Part shown: positions 9,801-20,490 of the stretch, one piece after another | Layout: each line of letters starts with the position of its first letter | Position numbering within the stretch: the first letter of the stretch is position 1 | Origin: Russula earlei | Lineage: Eukaryota; Basidiomycota; Agaricomycetes; Russulales; Russulaceae | NCBI GenBank assembly: GCA_025769875.1 | Contig: JAGFNK010000647.1 | Coordinates: forward strand, 1-27,897 | Direction of reading: 5' to 3' | DNA: 27,897 bases | Position numbers and translations under genes: made by a program | Notes under the pieces: model-generated | Databases searched by the model: none | What the model saw: only the letters and a program-made list of their open reading frames with translations | Told to the model about the DNA's origin: nothing

Positions 9801-12111
9801 TCAGTGTAGCATGCTAATGTGACTTGTGCGTGGCAGCGACAAGGATGGATGGGAAATGAACACAGAAGACCTCGACGCGTGGGACGCGACGCTCCAGGTC
9901 TGCCTAGCGCGTGCTCTCGATGACGGCGGGGACACCACGCGCATGCTCGACCACCTCGCAAGCACCATCGCGAGCACGCATATCCCGACTGGCACGTCGG
10001 CGACGCACGCCGCAGAGCTCCTGCTTGGTCACGCCGAGGTGCCAACCGACGCCCCGGCACTGCTTGGATTCGTGAACGACACACTCGTCAGTATATACCC
10101 TCCGGGGCCGCGGAACAGGGTCGCGTCCCTGTGGCTCATACGCGCTGTCACGAGGGTCGTGGACAGGTGCCCCGTCAAGAAGCTGCGCGAGGTTGTCGGT
10201 TCCCTACAGGAGGGTCTGAGCGTGTGGGTCGCGGACCAATACCGGGTACTCACCGTGGAGGAATATACATTTGATGTGGGTGGTTAATTGTGGTTTCTGC
10301 CCTTTCGTCGGTCTGATATAACCTTCGCCCCTTAGGTGGTTCCTTTGTATGAGACCATTATGGTGTGCCTACAGTCGCTCGGCTCATCGATCGATACTCT
10401 CAAATCCTTGGGCCCGCTGCTCGAGGCCGGTTTCATTGGCCGCGAGGACAAACCACAAGGGATTGTACACGCCTTTCAAGACTATTGGGACTTGACCTAC
10501 GCCGAAGTCACTATTCCGAAGGCTGGGTGGCCGTCACCTGTGATGACCTGCCTCAAGGCGTGTGGGAGGGAAGTTCACCTTATTCCTGCACCACTTCGAG
10601 CTGAGACTGCTGATGTTGTCCATTCCAAACGAACACTGATACCCACCCTCGAGTCCGCATTCACATGGAGCTCTTCATCGACCATCGCCGTCGACGAAGA
10701 CGACACATCCGATGGGACGGAACCCTCTCAGGAGTCCAACGCCTTCGCTTCATTTACAAAAGAGATGGAGCTAGTGTCAACACCAAAAGCAGCGCCTACC
10801 ATGTCCTCCCCCAGACGGCCATCAAAAAATGCCATCCTACCAACAGTCATATTCTCACCTCTCGCCCCGACGAAACTCGACTTTGTGATGCGCCCAGTGT
10901 CTCCTTCTAGTCCGTCCAGGCCGCCTCGATCTCCAGTTCACTCTCCCCGGAAAGTCTCGGATGGCTCGGACAAGGAGAACACACCGCCAAAACAACGCCC
11001 ACGTCCGGCCACGGCGATGGCAATGGCGTCGCTAAGTACGCCCAAACTCGGCAAGCGCCGAGCGAGCAACGGACTGACCGACTCCCGGCCCACGAAGAAG
11101 CAACGCGGTGGGCACGTGGCCGTGAAGTCGAACGATGACGATGACGACAGCGAGGCGGAACGTGAAGAGGTCCGGCAAAGCCTACTTCGGCCAGTTACAC
11201 CCAGCCCAGCAACGGACAGCCATCACCCCCCTCACCCCGCCGCCGTCAGGGTATTCACCTCCAGCACAGTGCCCCGTGCGCTGCCACAGCCTTGGCCTGA
11301 GCTGTCCAGTTTGAGGGCGTCACCGACGCCACAGCCCGTGCGGCATAAGCTCAAGCGCAAGGGTGTGTTCATGGACGCTGTCGAAGTGCCAAAGTTGGTC
11401 TTGCGCAGGACAAAGTCACGCAGCAGCGCAAGCTATGTACGCATGCAGACGTGCCAAACCTCGGCATCTACACCATCATTAGCAATATCAGTGGAATTAC
11501 CGCCGCCCCCGCAGCAGCAGCACGAACAGCCTCGTCCAGTGGTTCGTCGCAGCCTGCGGCGTGCCAAGTCACTTGTTACCGGTGTCGGCGCGGGGGTTCT
11601 CGAACGGCCTGTAATATCCGCGGCGAAGAGGCGGTCATCTGGGAAGCGACAGAACGTTTCTGCTGACGTCGCCGATGCCACCGCTTACGACGAGGTAATA
11701 GTCGTGAAGGCTGAGAAAATGGTCTGGGCTGAGCCAGATTCGAACGACGACGATGTCGCCGCTGGGCGTCCAAGCCAAGGTTCGTCGTCGCCTATCTCCG
11801 CGTCATTAAGGCAGGCGCGAGTGCTCTTTGGGAGCGGTAAGTTTGTCCCTCGTTGCCCTGCCCTGCCCCGTGGTTGCCCCCTGCTTCCGTGTCTCGTGCT
11901 TCCTTTCTATGTGGCTGACGATCTGACGGTCGGGGATCGCGTAGATGACTCCATGGCAACTGAGCTAGACAATCATGACGGCACCGCGCCGCCATGTAGC
12001 GGGTCGTCCGATGACGACCCTCATCTCGGGCACGTCACCCCCCATCACATTCTCTCACCAATTCCGCGCCGGGTGTCATCGCGCATTTTCGCCATACACG
12101 AAAAGGCATAA
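6875..12111 (+). CDS. rif1: RIF1-like telomere/replication-timing protein, seven exons
   Basis: Exons: 6875-7568, 7628-7863, 7916-9049, 9127-9770, 9837-10275, 10336-11836, 11945-12111. Introns are 59, 52, 77, 66, 60 and 108 nt, all GT-AG (the fifth with GTGGGT). The frame closes exactly, giving about 1604 residues. The N-terminal two thirds is a helical, HEAT-like array as in the Rif1 N-terminal domain, with an Asn-Ala-Arg-Lys-Thr-Cys-Ala-Leu-Ala-Ile-Trp block early in exon 2. The last third is Ser/Pro-rich and disordered, with an acidic run and a bipartite basic NLS (1289-1306). PP1-docking motifs are RVAW (25-28), SILK (58-61) and RVLF (1544-1547). KEN motifs lie at 13-15 and 1262-1264. Known Rif1 proteins bring PP1 to chromatin to limit origin firing and act at telomeres and breaks. 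Family assignment is from recognition of the sequence type; function is inferred. The 108-nt last intron is in frame and stop-free; if retained the product is about 1640 residues. Confidence 0.85.
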
Positions 12112-12843
12112 TCTAAGTTCGAGATTTTGAGATGTCTCGATGATTGTATGTATTCCCTCATTTTCTATTGTTAGTTATCATGGTGCAAGCTTTTTGTCAA
12201 TCGGTTGTATTTGTGCATATATCCAGTACTCCATCCACTACATATGTTCGGTCAGAACGTTTGTTCGGATTTTTATCATCATCTTCAACGTTGTTACCCA
12301 CATATCGTTCAATAGAATAAGTGAATCAAACTTTCCATACCCCTTCGATGCAACACATATGAGGCCGGAGCCCCTGCTTATCCCACCTATGGTAGGTAGG
12401 TGAAGCTTGAACCCAGAAGTAGAGTTCAGAGGTCAGTCACATTGACTGCAAAAAACTGCATAACTGAACTTGACCTGACTGATTGTGACTGGACTTCCAA
12501 TCAAGGTTATTGCCATTTTTGGCACACTTGGTGCAGTGAACCACAAATTCAGTACAAAAACACCCTTCAACATGCAAGGCAAATATCTCCCTCATTTCTA
12601 CACATATTTGAACAAGAATTGGTGAACATCAGGAAAAACTGGTCCGGTCTGTAGACACTGCTTAATTCAGTAGACACCATAGACACCATAGCACAACAAC
12701 ATACTATGTAGAGCTCTATGGCATCATAGTAAGTCTATATTGCTCAATGTAGTTCCAGTAGTTGATGACTATACTTATGTAGGCACAGTAGATAAAACCG
12801 AGTCTACATATCACTATGTAGGACGACCAAAATTATGGTTGAC
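12112..12843. other. 3' flank and intergenic DNA, no gene recognised
   Basis: AT-rich 3' flank of the RIF1-like gene, then CpG-poor sequence from about 12400 with short repeats such as TAGACACCATAGACACCATA near 12671 and many CTATG motifs. The open frames are short and of repeat composition. Confidence 0.5.
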
Positions 12844-12963
12844 TATGGAGATAATTGGTTTGTTACATTGCTCTATGGAGACAATCATTTTGTAACATTG
12901 CTCAATGGAGACACTCAGTTCGCTACATTGCTCTACAGAGACAGTTGGTTTTTATATTGCACT
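12844..12963 (+). repeat. 30-bp minisatellite, four copies
   Basis: Four head-to-tail 30-bp units start at 12844, 12874, 12904 and 12934. The consensus starts TATGGAGACAAT and ends ACATTGCTC; the fourth copy is the most diverged. The period is a multiple of three, so an open frame across it reads as a ten-residue repeat (Tyr-Gly-Asp-Asn-x-Phe-Val-Thr-Leu-Leu). There is no sign that it is translated. Confidence 0.75.
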
Positions 12964-13088
12964 ATGTATCTTACTGATGTAAGGTGTGTGAGTCCATTGG
13001 CCCAGAAACTGATGTGACTTGTATCAGCACCTTGCACCTCCCACACTTCAAGTTCCCTTTCTCTTGCTCTTGCCTCACCCCTTCTTTC

Positions 13089-14049
13089 TGTCAAGACTCA
13101 CTGTTGAACTATCCAGTTCAAGAGCGAGGGATAAGCTCGAAGACGAGTCGATAGACGTCCAAGACTGCGTGGGCAAGAAGTAGAGTCCAGAGTAGTAACA
13201 GATACCAGAGAGGTATTGTTACTGTGAGAGTAGAGCAATCACGCAGGGAAGAGGCCAGGATAGTCACAAGGGGATGGTCCTTAAAGGAGTATCCCAGGGA
13301 TGGAGAGTGCCGTAAACAAATGGACAGTCTGAGGACTGTCCGCTACTTTATTGAGCGCTTATATACTACAAGAGAACTGCTAAATAGGGAACAAGTCATA
13401 ACCTTGTTATCAAGCACAATAGAGTGATGAGTAAGAAGTCGGAGGACGCTTACTGAGCATGCTCAGTCATGCTCAGTAAGCTGCTGAGTAAGAAGCTTCT
13501 CTTGATGAGTAAGAGCTTCCATTGTCCACGTGTTCACTGCTTTAGTGCACGTGCAAGCACCTGATTCATTTCCTGTTAGTTAGTTTAGGGCCGGTCATTT
13601 GAGGACTTGTAGTTTGGTTAGGGAATAGTGTTATCTTATAAGGCCCTTATATAGTTCTATTAGGGTCCTTAGAGTCGACCCTAATACTTCTATTAAGGTC
13701 CTTAGTGTTGCCTTATAGTTCGTTCTATAGTTATTAGAGTTGGTCTAATAACGCGTTGTAGGGCCTTTGATACTAGGTTAGTACCTATTGTAGAGTTCCT
13801 AGGGTCGTTCCAAAGGGTCCTTAGGAAGGCCCTAATGCTGTCTTTTGTTGCTAGAAGGGTTGCCTTTAAGTGGGGCTTGCTGTATGTCGATTGTGCCGAG
13901 AATCGCTCGCGCAACAATGCGCGCGCGATATTGTGGACACCTCTACTCACCCCTTTTGCTCGTGTGAACAGGGTGACACCATAGAGGCTGGGTTTCCTCC
14001 TATAAGGAAGGGTCCTTCAAGGGCCCTCTCCGGAGAATGGTTCATGACA
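13089..14049 (-). mobile_element. 3' LTR of the family-A element (961 bp)
   Basis: On the minus strand it starts TGTCATGAACC at 14049 and ends TTGACA at 13089. The TATA box is at 13365-13358 (minus) and the palindrome GGACAGTC-TGAG-GACTGTCC is at 13322-13341. It is a relative of the solo LTR at 541-1487 but retains far more CpG. The pol stop codon lies only about 13 bp from it. Confidence 0.85.
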
Positions 14050-14065
14050 TTCATCCCCTCTTTAT
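14050..14065 (-). other. 3' polypurine tract of family A
   Basis: On the minus strand ATAAAGAGGGGATGAA abuts the LTR start. It is the expected plus-strand primer for reverse transcription and overlaps the pol stop codon. Confidence 0.75.
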
Positions 14066-17000
14066 GACCTAGTTGCTCCTGCAACTATGTTATTAGGCTT
14101 AGGCATTGTTGGGTATTGTCGGTGAAAGGCCTTTACAGCCTCTTTGGCTTTAATTAGGTTTGACGCGGGCTCCCAAGTGTTCTCTGCCGTGGGGTACCCT
14201 TTCCATTGTACTAGGTATTGAATGCCTCTACGATTGGGGGAATGTCTGGACGCTAAGACTTTGTCCACTTCATACTGTTCCTCCCCTTCTACTATAGTAG
14301 GGGGGGGTTGTTTGAAGTTAGGGCCGTGGGCAGTGGTCTCTTTATACGGTTTGATCAGGGAATTATGGAAGACTGGGTGTATCCTCCATGTCTTTGGTAG
14401 TTCTAGGCGTACGTTGACTGGGTATGAGGTGACCACCTTGAAAGGTCCGTATCGTCGAGGGGCTATCTTGGCTTTTGGGTGTGTTGTCCTCAGATTAGTG
14501 GCTTCTAGCCAGACTAAGTCTCCTGACTTAAACTGGTACTTGGGGAAGTGGAGAGCTGGGCTGTCCCATTAGTGCTGCGGCATTCCGGAGGGAGGCTGCG
14601 ACCTCCTCTCTAAGTAGATCTAGTTGTTGCAGACGTTCCAGGACGGAAGGGAACTTGGTATTGAAATTGAAAGGGGGGGCAAATGTCGGATTGAAGCCAT
14701 ACCATATTTCAAAGGGGGCTTTGTGGGTTGCACTATGGGTGCGTGCATTATGAGCAAACTCCATGAATGGGACTAGTTCGGCCCAGTTATCTTGTTGGTG
14801 GTTACAGAAGATCCTCAAATACTTGTTCTAGTTCTTGGTTGACCCTTTCTGTTTCCCCATCTGATTGGGGGTGGTATGCCGTGCTAAGGGAGGACTTAAC
14901 ATTTAGTTTCCTCCATAGTTCTTGGGTAACTTTTGCTGCGAACTGAGGACCTCGGTCGGAGATGATTTGAGTTGGTAACCCTACTCGTCTCCACACGTTG
15001 TTCATGATTAGAGAGGCAGTATCTTCTGCGTTGATGGTCTTGTGACATGGGGAGATGATGGTAGCTTTGCTAAAGCGGTCCACCACTACTAGTAGGCTGT
15101 CATACCCTTGAGAGAGGGGTAGATCGACAATGAAGTCCATGGTGATGCTGTCCCAGATCTTGCCCGCAGGGGTGATAGGGACTAGGGGTACGGTCGTTGT
15201 TGGGCGGTTCTTTGTGCTTTGACATATAGCACAACCATCTACATAGTTCTTGACAAATGTTAACATTCCTGGCCACCAATAGTTACGGCTTATTAGTTCG
15301 TAGGTCTTCCATTGACCCGGGTGGCCAGTGGCTAAGGAATCGTGGTGTACTTTGAGGACTGTACGTCTTAGTGCGTCCGATCTTGGGACATAGACTTTTC
15401 CTTTGAAGAGAATCAGTCCCTCTTCTAAGTTCCAGTCCTGCAAGCCTTTTGTAAGGCGACGGGGGCCATTCTTCAGGATGGTTTCTAAGGCCTCTTTGAC
15501 TTCCGGGTCATAGTCTTTGCTGGAACGTAGTTGTTTTCTTAGTTCGAAGTCCCCTATGGGTTCCGTTGTGGATGATCGGGTTGCTCTAATTTTAAAAAAT
15601 TGTTGGTCGAGCAGGACCTTTGCATCATTTTCATGCATCCCCTCTTTATAGTCTGGCCGCCTGGACAGACCGTCGGCTTTGTTTTGGGTTCCAGGGTGGT
15701 GTATAATGTGGAAATTGAATGCGCTAAGCAGCAAAGCCCACCGAGCTTGTCGTCGAGTGAGTTTCTGTTTCGACATGAAGTATGTGAGGTTGTTGTGGTC
15801 TGTCCACAATTCCACAGGGTGTTTAGCACCTTCTAAGTAATGTCGGAAATGCCAAAGCGAGGAAACTATAGCCAGAAGCTCTTTGTCGTAGATCATATAG
15901 TTTCTCTGAGCGGGATCTAATGATTTGGAGAAGTACGCCACTGGGTGGTACCGGTTTAGTTCATCCGGCTTGTTCTAAAATGGAGCCGACTGCAAAGTCG
16001 CTTGCATCGCAGATCAAGCGGAATGGTCGTGAATGGTCAGGGAGCATTAAGACAGGTGCCTTTGTGAATGCTTCAATAAGGATGCGGAAGGCTTTTTCCT
16101 CCTCGGACCCCCAGTGAAATGGGTGGTCCTTCTTGGTTAGGTTAAACAATGGTCGGGCTAGATGGGAATATTGGTGTATGAAACGTCTGTAGAAGTTACA
16201 AAAGCCTAAGAAGGCTTGAACTTCGGTGATATTACTAGGAGTTGGCCATTGTGTGATGCCTATGAGTTTATCCGAGTCCATTGATATGCGTCCTTGTGAA
16301 ATGTGTATGCCTAGATAGCTGATGGATGTTTGACGGAAAGCGCACTTTTCCGGCTTTAGGTATAAGTCATGGTCTTGTAGGATTTTAAGGACTTTATGTG
16401 TCCATTGATCTAAGTCATGAATGGTGTTTGCAAGGATTAGTATATCGTCTAGATATACCACAACGTGTCCTGTTGTGATCAGTGGTGCTAAGATATTGTT
16501 CATGAATCGTTGGAACGTGGCTGGTGCATTACAAAGGCCGAAGGTCATGATAAGTGGTTCGAAGAGGCCTAAAGGTGTCTTAAAGGCTGCGAGGTGTTCA
16601 TCACCTTGTCGAAGGCGGATGTTATTGTATCCCCATCGTACGTCAAACTTTGTGAAGTATTGTGCCCCTTGTAGTTTGTCAATAAGGTCTGGGATTAATG
16701 GTAGGGGGTAGGCATCTTTGATAGTGGCGGCATTAAGTCCTCGATAGTCTTGTACTGGTCGTAAGGCACCTCCTTTCTTTTCTACAAAGAAAAATGGGCT
16801 AGCTATTGGTGCTTTGGAAGGGCGGATAGTCCCCCGTCTGAGGTGTTCGTCTAGATACTCCTTCAAGGCTACTAATTCCTTAGGAGTGAGTCTATAGATG
16901 CCACAGTCCCTTCGTGAGGATTCTGGTTTGAGGTTAATGGCATGATCCCATGGTGCATGAGCAGGGAGGCGTTGGGACGCTTGTTCGTCAAATACACTTT

Positions 17001-17200
17001 GCCAGATTTTAAATTCCATTGGGATTAGTTTCTCGAGGGGTTGTGTTGGCTGATTGTCCTTCGCTAGTTTGGTAGATGTTGTACTCTTTGCCTGGATTCG
17101 TAGTGGGTGACGTTGGAAGGCATTGTAAATGTGTTGGTCAACAAGGGGTTCTTCCTTGTCCTGGGTGTCTCGAAATATTAATGCTGCTTCATGCTTGAAT
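14062..17200 (-). pseudogene. pol: Family-A pol: RT, RNase H, integrase, chromodomain (frameshifted)
   Basis: Domains run from 17200 down. A linker after protease comes first, then reverse transcriptase (about 16980-16150) with the Tyr-Leu-Asp-Asp active site near 16450. RNase H follows, starting around 16010 and running on in the frame opening at 15941. Integrase comes next, with the zinc-binding region and DDE core to about 14820. Then come the GPY/F module (about 14470-14400) and a canonical chromodomain near the end, with Tyr-Leu-Val-Gln-Trp-Lys-Gly-Tyr and Trp-Glu-Pro. The chromodomain is known to steer chromoviruses to heterochromatin. At least three single-base frame changes break it: near 15955 (RT/RNase H), near 14828 (after the DDE glutamate region) and near 14572 (before GPY/F). 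It is not expected to make a full polyprotein. Its own protease is not upstream but inverted at 19324. Confidence 0.88.
15632..15649 (-). other. Internal copy of the family-A polypurine tract (candidate central PPT)
   Basis: The plus-strand string CATNCATCCCCTCTTTAT occurs at 15632-15649 and at the 3' tract (14048-14065), with one mismatch in 18. The internal copy lies in the conserved Ser-Arg-Arg-Pro-Asp coding segment between RNase H and integrase. The 3' copy is at the pol stop and LTR edge. A similar arrangement, with a different tract sequence, exists in family C. Confidence 0.55.
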
Positions 17201-19327
17201 GATGCAAATTCCGGTCCTCTTCCGAAACGTTGACTATAACATCACTGGAGAATACTATAGTGGCTACTGCAGAGACCGGGCAGTCACCCAATATGATACC
17301 CTCTACGACCCTTGGACCCTAGACGCAAGGAAAGACTGGGACGAAGAGGACGTCGAACTCACTCCAGAAACCCTTCGAACCCTCATCCCAGAAATCGCCT
17401 TTCTTCGCAATTTTGACCTCCTCACTGGAACTGCGTCATTCCAAGGTCGAACAGTTCACTGGAGTAGGAATCTCGAACTATTCACATACCGAAACCACAA
17501 GCCAGTCGATTTCTCGACCGCTCAGGAAGAGGCTGAGCAAGCAGAAGTCACCCGCACCCTTGAAGCCACAGTAAAAACTGCATCAAGGGTTCTATCACAG
17601 GTTACCAGAGCCCTCACCCCGGCGCGAGGGAACACTCCAACACCAGCTCCACCAGCACCACCACCGGTAGCACCTGCACAAGCAGCACCACCAGCACCCC
17701 CTTGTTACCGAGTGGTTTGGGGTCCGGAAGATGCCGGAACACCTGAACTATGGACTGCACCGTTTGCATTATGCGTGCGTCAGATCTTGATCGTTTATGT
17801 TCCTTGATATCACATTCGGAGTGCGTTGATCGTATCTTTCAGAAGATGTACTGAAGAAGCAATGAGTAGCATTGCTTCTGTCCCAGATGTTCCTGTACCG
17901 CCACGTACGTCGATTCCTTGATTGGGGAAGCACTTAATGCTTCCAGCACCGAGATCGTTTACATAGAAGCAACCTCGCTTCTATGAGCTGCCTTTTGCTT
18001 CTATAGCACCAACCAGTACTACAGTAGTATGAACCTTATCCCTGTAGGGCTATATAAAGCCTCCAGTAGAAACAGTTGAGCCTTAAGCTCGACTTAGTTT
18101 GCCAATCCCAAACAGTTGACTCCTACCCCGTCTGCAGAGCCCCTCTCATCTTGTTGTCATACTCTAGAAGGATCTAACACTCCTTCCCCTCCACGAGTAT
18201 TGCTTGCTTGACTCAAGCATATCTGCATTGGTAGGACGCGTTTACAGATGCAACCATTGATCTTATTTAAGGCACTTTGGAGCCTTAACACCCCTGCACC
18301 ACCAGCTCCAGTACCGCCACCACCTCCCATACAACCCGCTCCGATGGCGGCACCAGCTCCTGCCCAGGTACAACAGAATCGTATCATTGGGACTGCTCTA
18401 GAAGCCTTTGATGGCAAAGCAGAGAATGCGGAGACATTCTGGGCTGCCTTGGACAACTACTACTACATCAACCTGGACTCGTTTCCAGATGAAGGGAAAA
18501 GAGTCGCAGCGGCCCTTACTCACTTCAAGATAGGTACCCCAGCAGGGACATGGGCCCGAGAACTAACAACAAAGGCTCAGGCCTTACAACCAATCAACTA
18601 TGGCACTTGGCAAGACTTTAAGACAGCCTTTGCCGACCACTTCATTCCAGCAGACACGCAACTAGAATCAAATGCCTTAATGCACTCCCTGCGACAAGGC
18701 AACACCCCATTCAATGAATGGTACCAAAAGTGGTCCCATCATGCGACCTGCTCCCAAGCAGATGAGAACACTAAGATGTTTGCTTTCCGCCGTAACCTGA
18801 ATCAAGGGATTCACACCAAGATATTGGGTATAACGCCTGCGCCTACCACCTTGGCAGCACCGGTCAAGAAGGCACACGAATTCGATCAAGTGTATCACAT
18901 GTGGATGTCACCATCATTCCATACAGGAAAACCACCAGTACGAACAAGAGGTCTAGCTACTAATGACTCAGATACTCCGGTAGAGATCAATATCTATCAA
19001 GGGGAACCAGGTGAACAACGCTGGAACAACAATGCCCCACGTAACACGCTCACGAAAGCTGAGAAACAACGACGCACAGAGTTGAAACTGTGCTACTATT
19101 GCAGCAAACCCAACCACATGGCCAAAGAATGCAGGTCTAAGAAAGCCGCTGCCCGTGCTCGTCACCCCGGACAATCCTCACAGACTGCAGTCCGTTCAGC
19201 TACCATTCAGGAAGAACAACCTGAACAGAAAGACACCGACCCAGTTCCTATTGCTTCCCTTGTAACTTGGCGAGAAAGTCTTGCCGCTAACATTCCACAT
19301 CCCCATTCTGCTCCTATGGATTTTTGA
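17199..19327 (+). pseudogene. gag: Family-A-type gag, interrupted by a solo LTR
   Basis: The first block runs 17199-17702 and the second 18296-19327. The frame is the same on both sides of the 588-bp LTR insertion, which fell in a Pro/Ala-rich linker. The N-terminal block is acidic with a coiled-coil-like Glu/Ala stretch. The second block holds a capsid-type Retrotrans_gag domain (about 18385-18900) and a zinc knuckle CX2CX4HX4C at about 19090-19131, followed by a basic tail. It ends at TGA 19325-19327, with protease in the -1 frame. The first residues near 17199-17225 overlap the inversion joint with pol, so the true gag start is probably lost. It would function only if the LTR were spliced out, for which I see no evidence. 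Confidence 0.82.
17703..18290 (+). mobile_element. Solo LTR, family D (588 bp), inserted in gag
   Basis: It starts TGTTACCGAG and ends CCTTAACA, with a perfect target duplication CCCCT at 17698-17702 and 18291-18295. The TATA box is at 18051-18059, and the palindrome GAGC-CTTAA-GCTC is at 18078-18090. There is no internal region, so it is a solo LTR. It is unrelated in sequence to the family-A and family-C LTRs apart from the CTTAA-centred palindrome shared with family C. Confidence 0.88.
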
Positions 19328-19353
19328 TAGAACCCCTTAGTGCACCGCTAAGG
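19318..19353 (+). promoter_or_regulatory. Probable -1 ribosomal frameshift signal at gag/protease (family A)
   Basis: The heptamer G-GAT-TTT (19318-19324) is in the gag frame directly before the gag stop TGA. Ten bases later is an 8-bp stem CCTTAGTG/CGCTAAGG (19335-19342 and 19346-19353, one G-U pair, 3-nt loop). Slipping back one base enters the protease frame. GGAUUUU is a known functional slippery heptamer in dianthoviruses. Confidence 0.6.
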
Positions 19354-19908
19354 AATACGGTACAGATTGCCACTATACCCGTACAAATCAATTACCCCAA
19401 AGTCTTTACAAAGAATATAAGATCCCCTTCCATAGCCTTGAAAGTAACACTTGTGGGGAAACTCAGCGGCAAGGAAATCGGTGCAAGTGCCCTCATAGAC
19501 AGTGGGGCAGAAGGAATGATCATCCACGAACAATTTGTGAATCAACATAATCTCCACCTCCGCAACTTACAAAGACCCCTACCAGCACAGAATGTAGACG
19601 GCACCACAAACACTAATGGTTTAATCAGATATAGCACCATCCAACGACTGCGAATCAAAGCAATGGGAGGTACACATGACGAACAAGCAGAATTCCTTGT
19701 TACCAACATAGGAGACCACGATATTATCCTGGGTACTGATTGGCTACGACACCATAACCCAGACATCAACTGGACCAACGACACTATCACATTACAAAAC
19801 TGTCCAGCAACATGTGTAATGTCACAACCCTCCATAACAGTCCCATCGACCCACAATATACGTGGAGGATCGATAAAAGCCCTCACGATTCCAGAAGATG
19901 AAGAGCCT
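19324..19908 (+). pseudogene. Family-A retropepsin (aspartic protease), truncated at its C-terminus
   Basis: The frame continues gag by a -1 shift. The active site Asp-Ser-Gly-Ala-Glu is near 19498-19512, and the second conserved block Ile-Ile-Leu-Gly-Thr-Asp-Trp-Leu is near 19723-19746, as in Ty3/gypsy proteases. It would cut the Gag-Pol polyprotein. After about 19905 the frame runs into LTR sequence (to a stop at 19938), because the inversion joint removed the link to pol. The active-site region itself looks intact. Confidence 0.8.
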
Positions 19909-20003
19909 TTTGCTCGTGTGAACAGGGTGACACCATAGAGGCTGGGTTTCCTCCTATAAGGAAGGGTTCTTCAAGGGCCCTCTCCGGAGAATGGTTCATA
20001 ACA
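19906..20003 (-). mobile_element. LTR fragment of family A (98 bp)
   Basis: It equals 13952-14049 except at two positions and ends with the LTR tip (minus-strand TGTTATGAACC). It is the outer end of the missing right-hand LTR of the rearranged element. It joins the protease at its left and a family-C LTR remnant at its right. Confidence 0.85.
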
Positions 20004-20073
20004 TCGCTCAACTCGAAGCGCACATCTCATGCATGAAATGATTTGTCAGTGACACCACCCCCAGTCAGTGACA
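20004..20073 (+). mobile_element. Old family-C LTR remnant (70 bp)
   Basis: It aligns without gaps to the last 70 bases of the family-C LTR (20918-20987), including the terminal GTGACA. Of 11 differences, 7 are CpG to TpG or CpA. The family-A LTR tip abuts it, so family A probably landed in an older family-C LTR whose left part is not seen. Confidence 0.75.
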
Positions 20074-20490
20074 CCAACTCTTCACACACACCAACTACCA
20101 TCTACTCTACCTATCCCTTCCTTCCCTAAGAGTCTCTCTTCACTCCACTGAGAAGAGCTCTCCTCCTTTTAAGACCTACCTTCCTCTCCTCTCTCTGCAT
20201 TGTTCAAGATCTCTGACAGACTTGAATGCATATAGCTAGTGGAACCAGCCCTAGTCTATCCCATTACAAACTTACCCTAGCTTCTCAATGGACCAAGTCA
20301 TACTAGGAAGGGTCTATTGGCCATAACCTGTTTAGCATAAAACACCTCAACCACTGCAGGGATCCTTATTCTTTATACATGGGAACCGGCCCATTTCTTG
20401 AACACATCTCTATTATCAACTTGTCTTTGCGCTTGAGAACTGACACAGCTCATTACCATGACAGTCCCAGCATCTTCCAGACCCCAAACC
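20074..20490. other. No gene recognised
   Basis: Pyrimidine-rich on its left half (20074-20200), then ordinary non-coding sequence up to the family-C LTR. It may be more old LTR or leader sequence, but no termini were found. Confidence 0.45.

Larger units (their letters stand above)
13089..20003 (-). mobile_element. Rearranged family-A Ty3/gypsy chromovirus
   Basis: From left to right: complete LTR (13089-14049, minus), pol (minus, chromodomain at 14062 up to the RT start near 17200), then gag and protease on the plus strand (17199-19905), then the last 98 bp of an LTR in minus orientation (19906-20003). That 98-bp piece matches 13952-14049 at 96 of 98 positions, so the two ends are of one family and similar age. 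The gag-protease block is therefore inverted relative to pol, and the leader and most of the right-hand LTR are gone. The outer 5-bp flanks (CTTTC and TCGCT) do not match. Confidence 0.75.

Noticed and set aside
12835..13017. Small protein with a ten-residue repeat
   Set aside because: It is the translation of the 30-bp minisatellite, with no promoter or conserved context.
541..14049. The two family-A LTRs (541-1487 plus, 13089-14049 minus) as ends of one giant element enclosing RIF1
   Set aside because: They are in opposite orientation, the left one has its own perfect target duplication, and they differ greatly in CpG decay.
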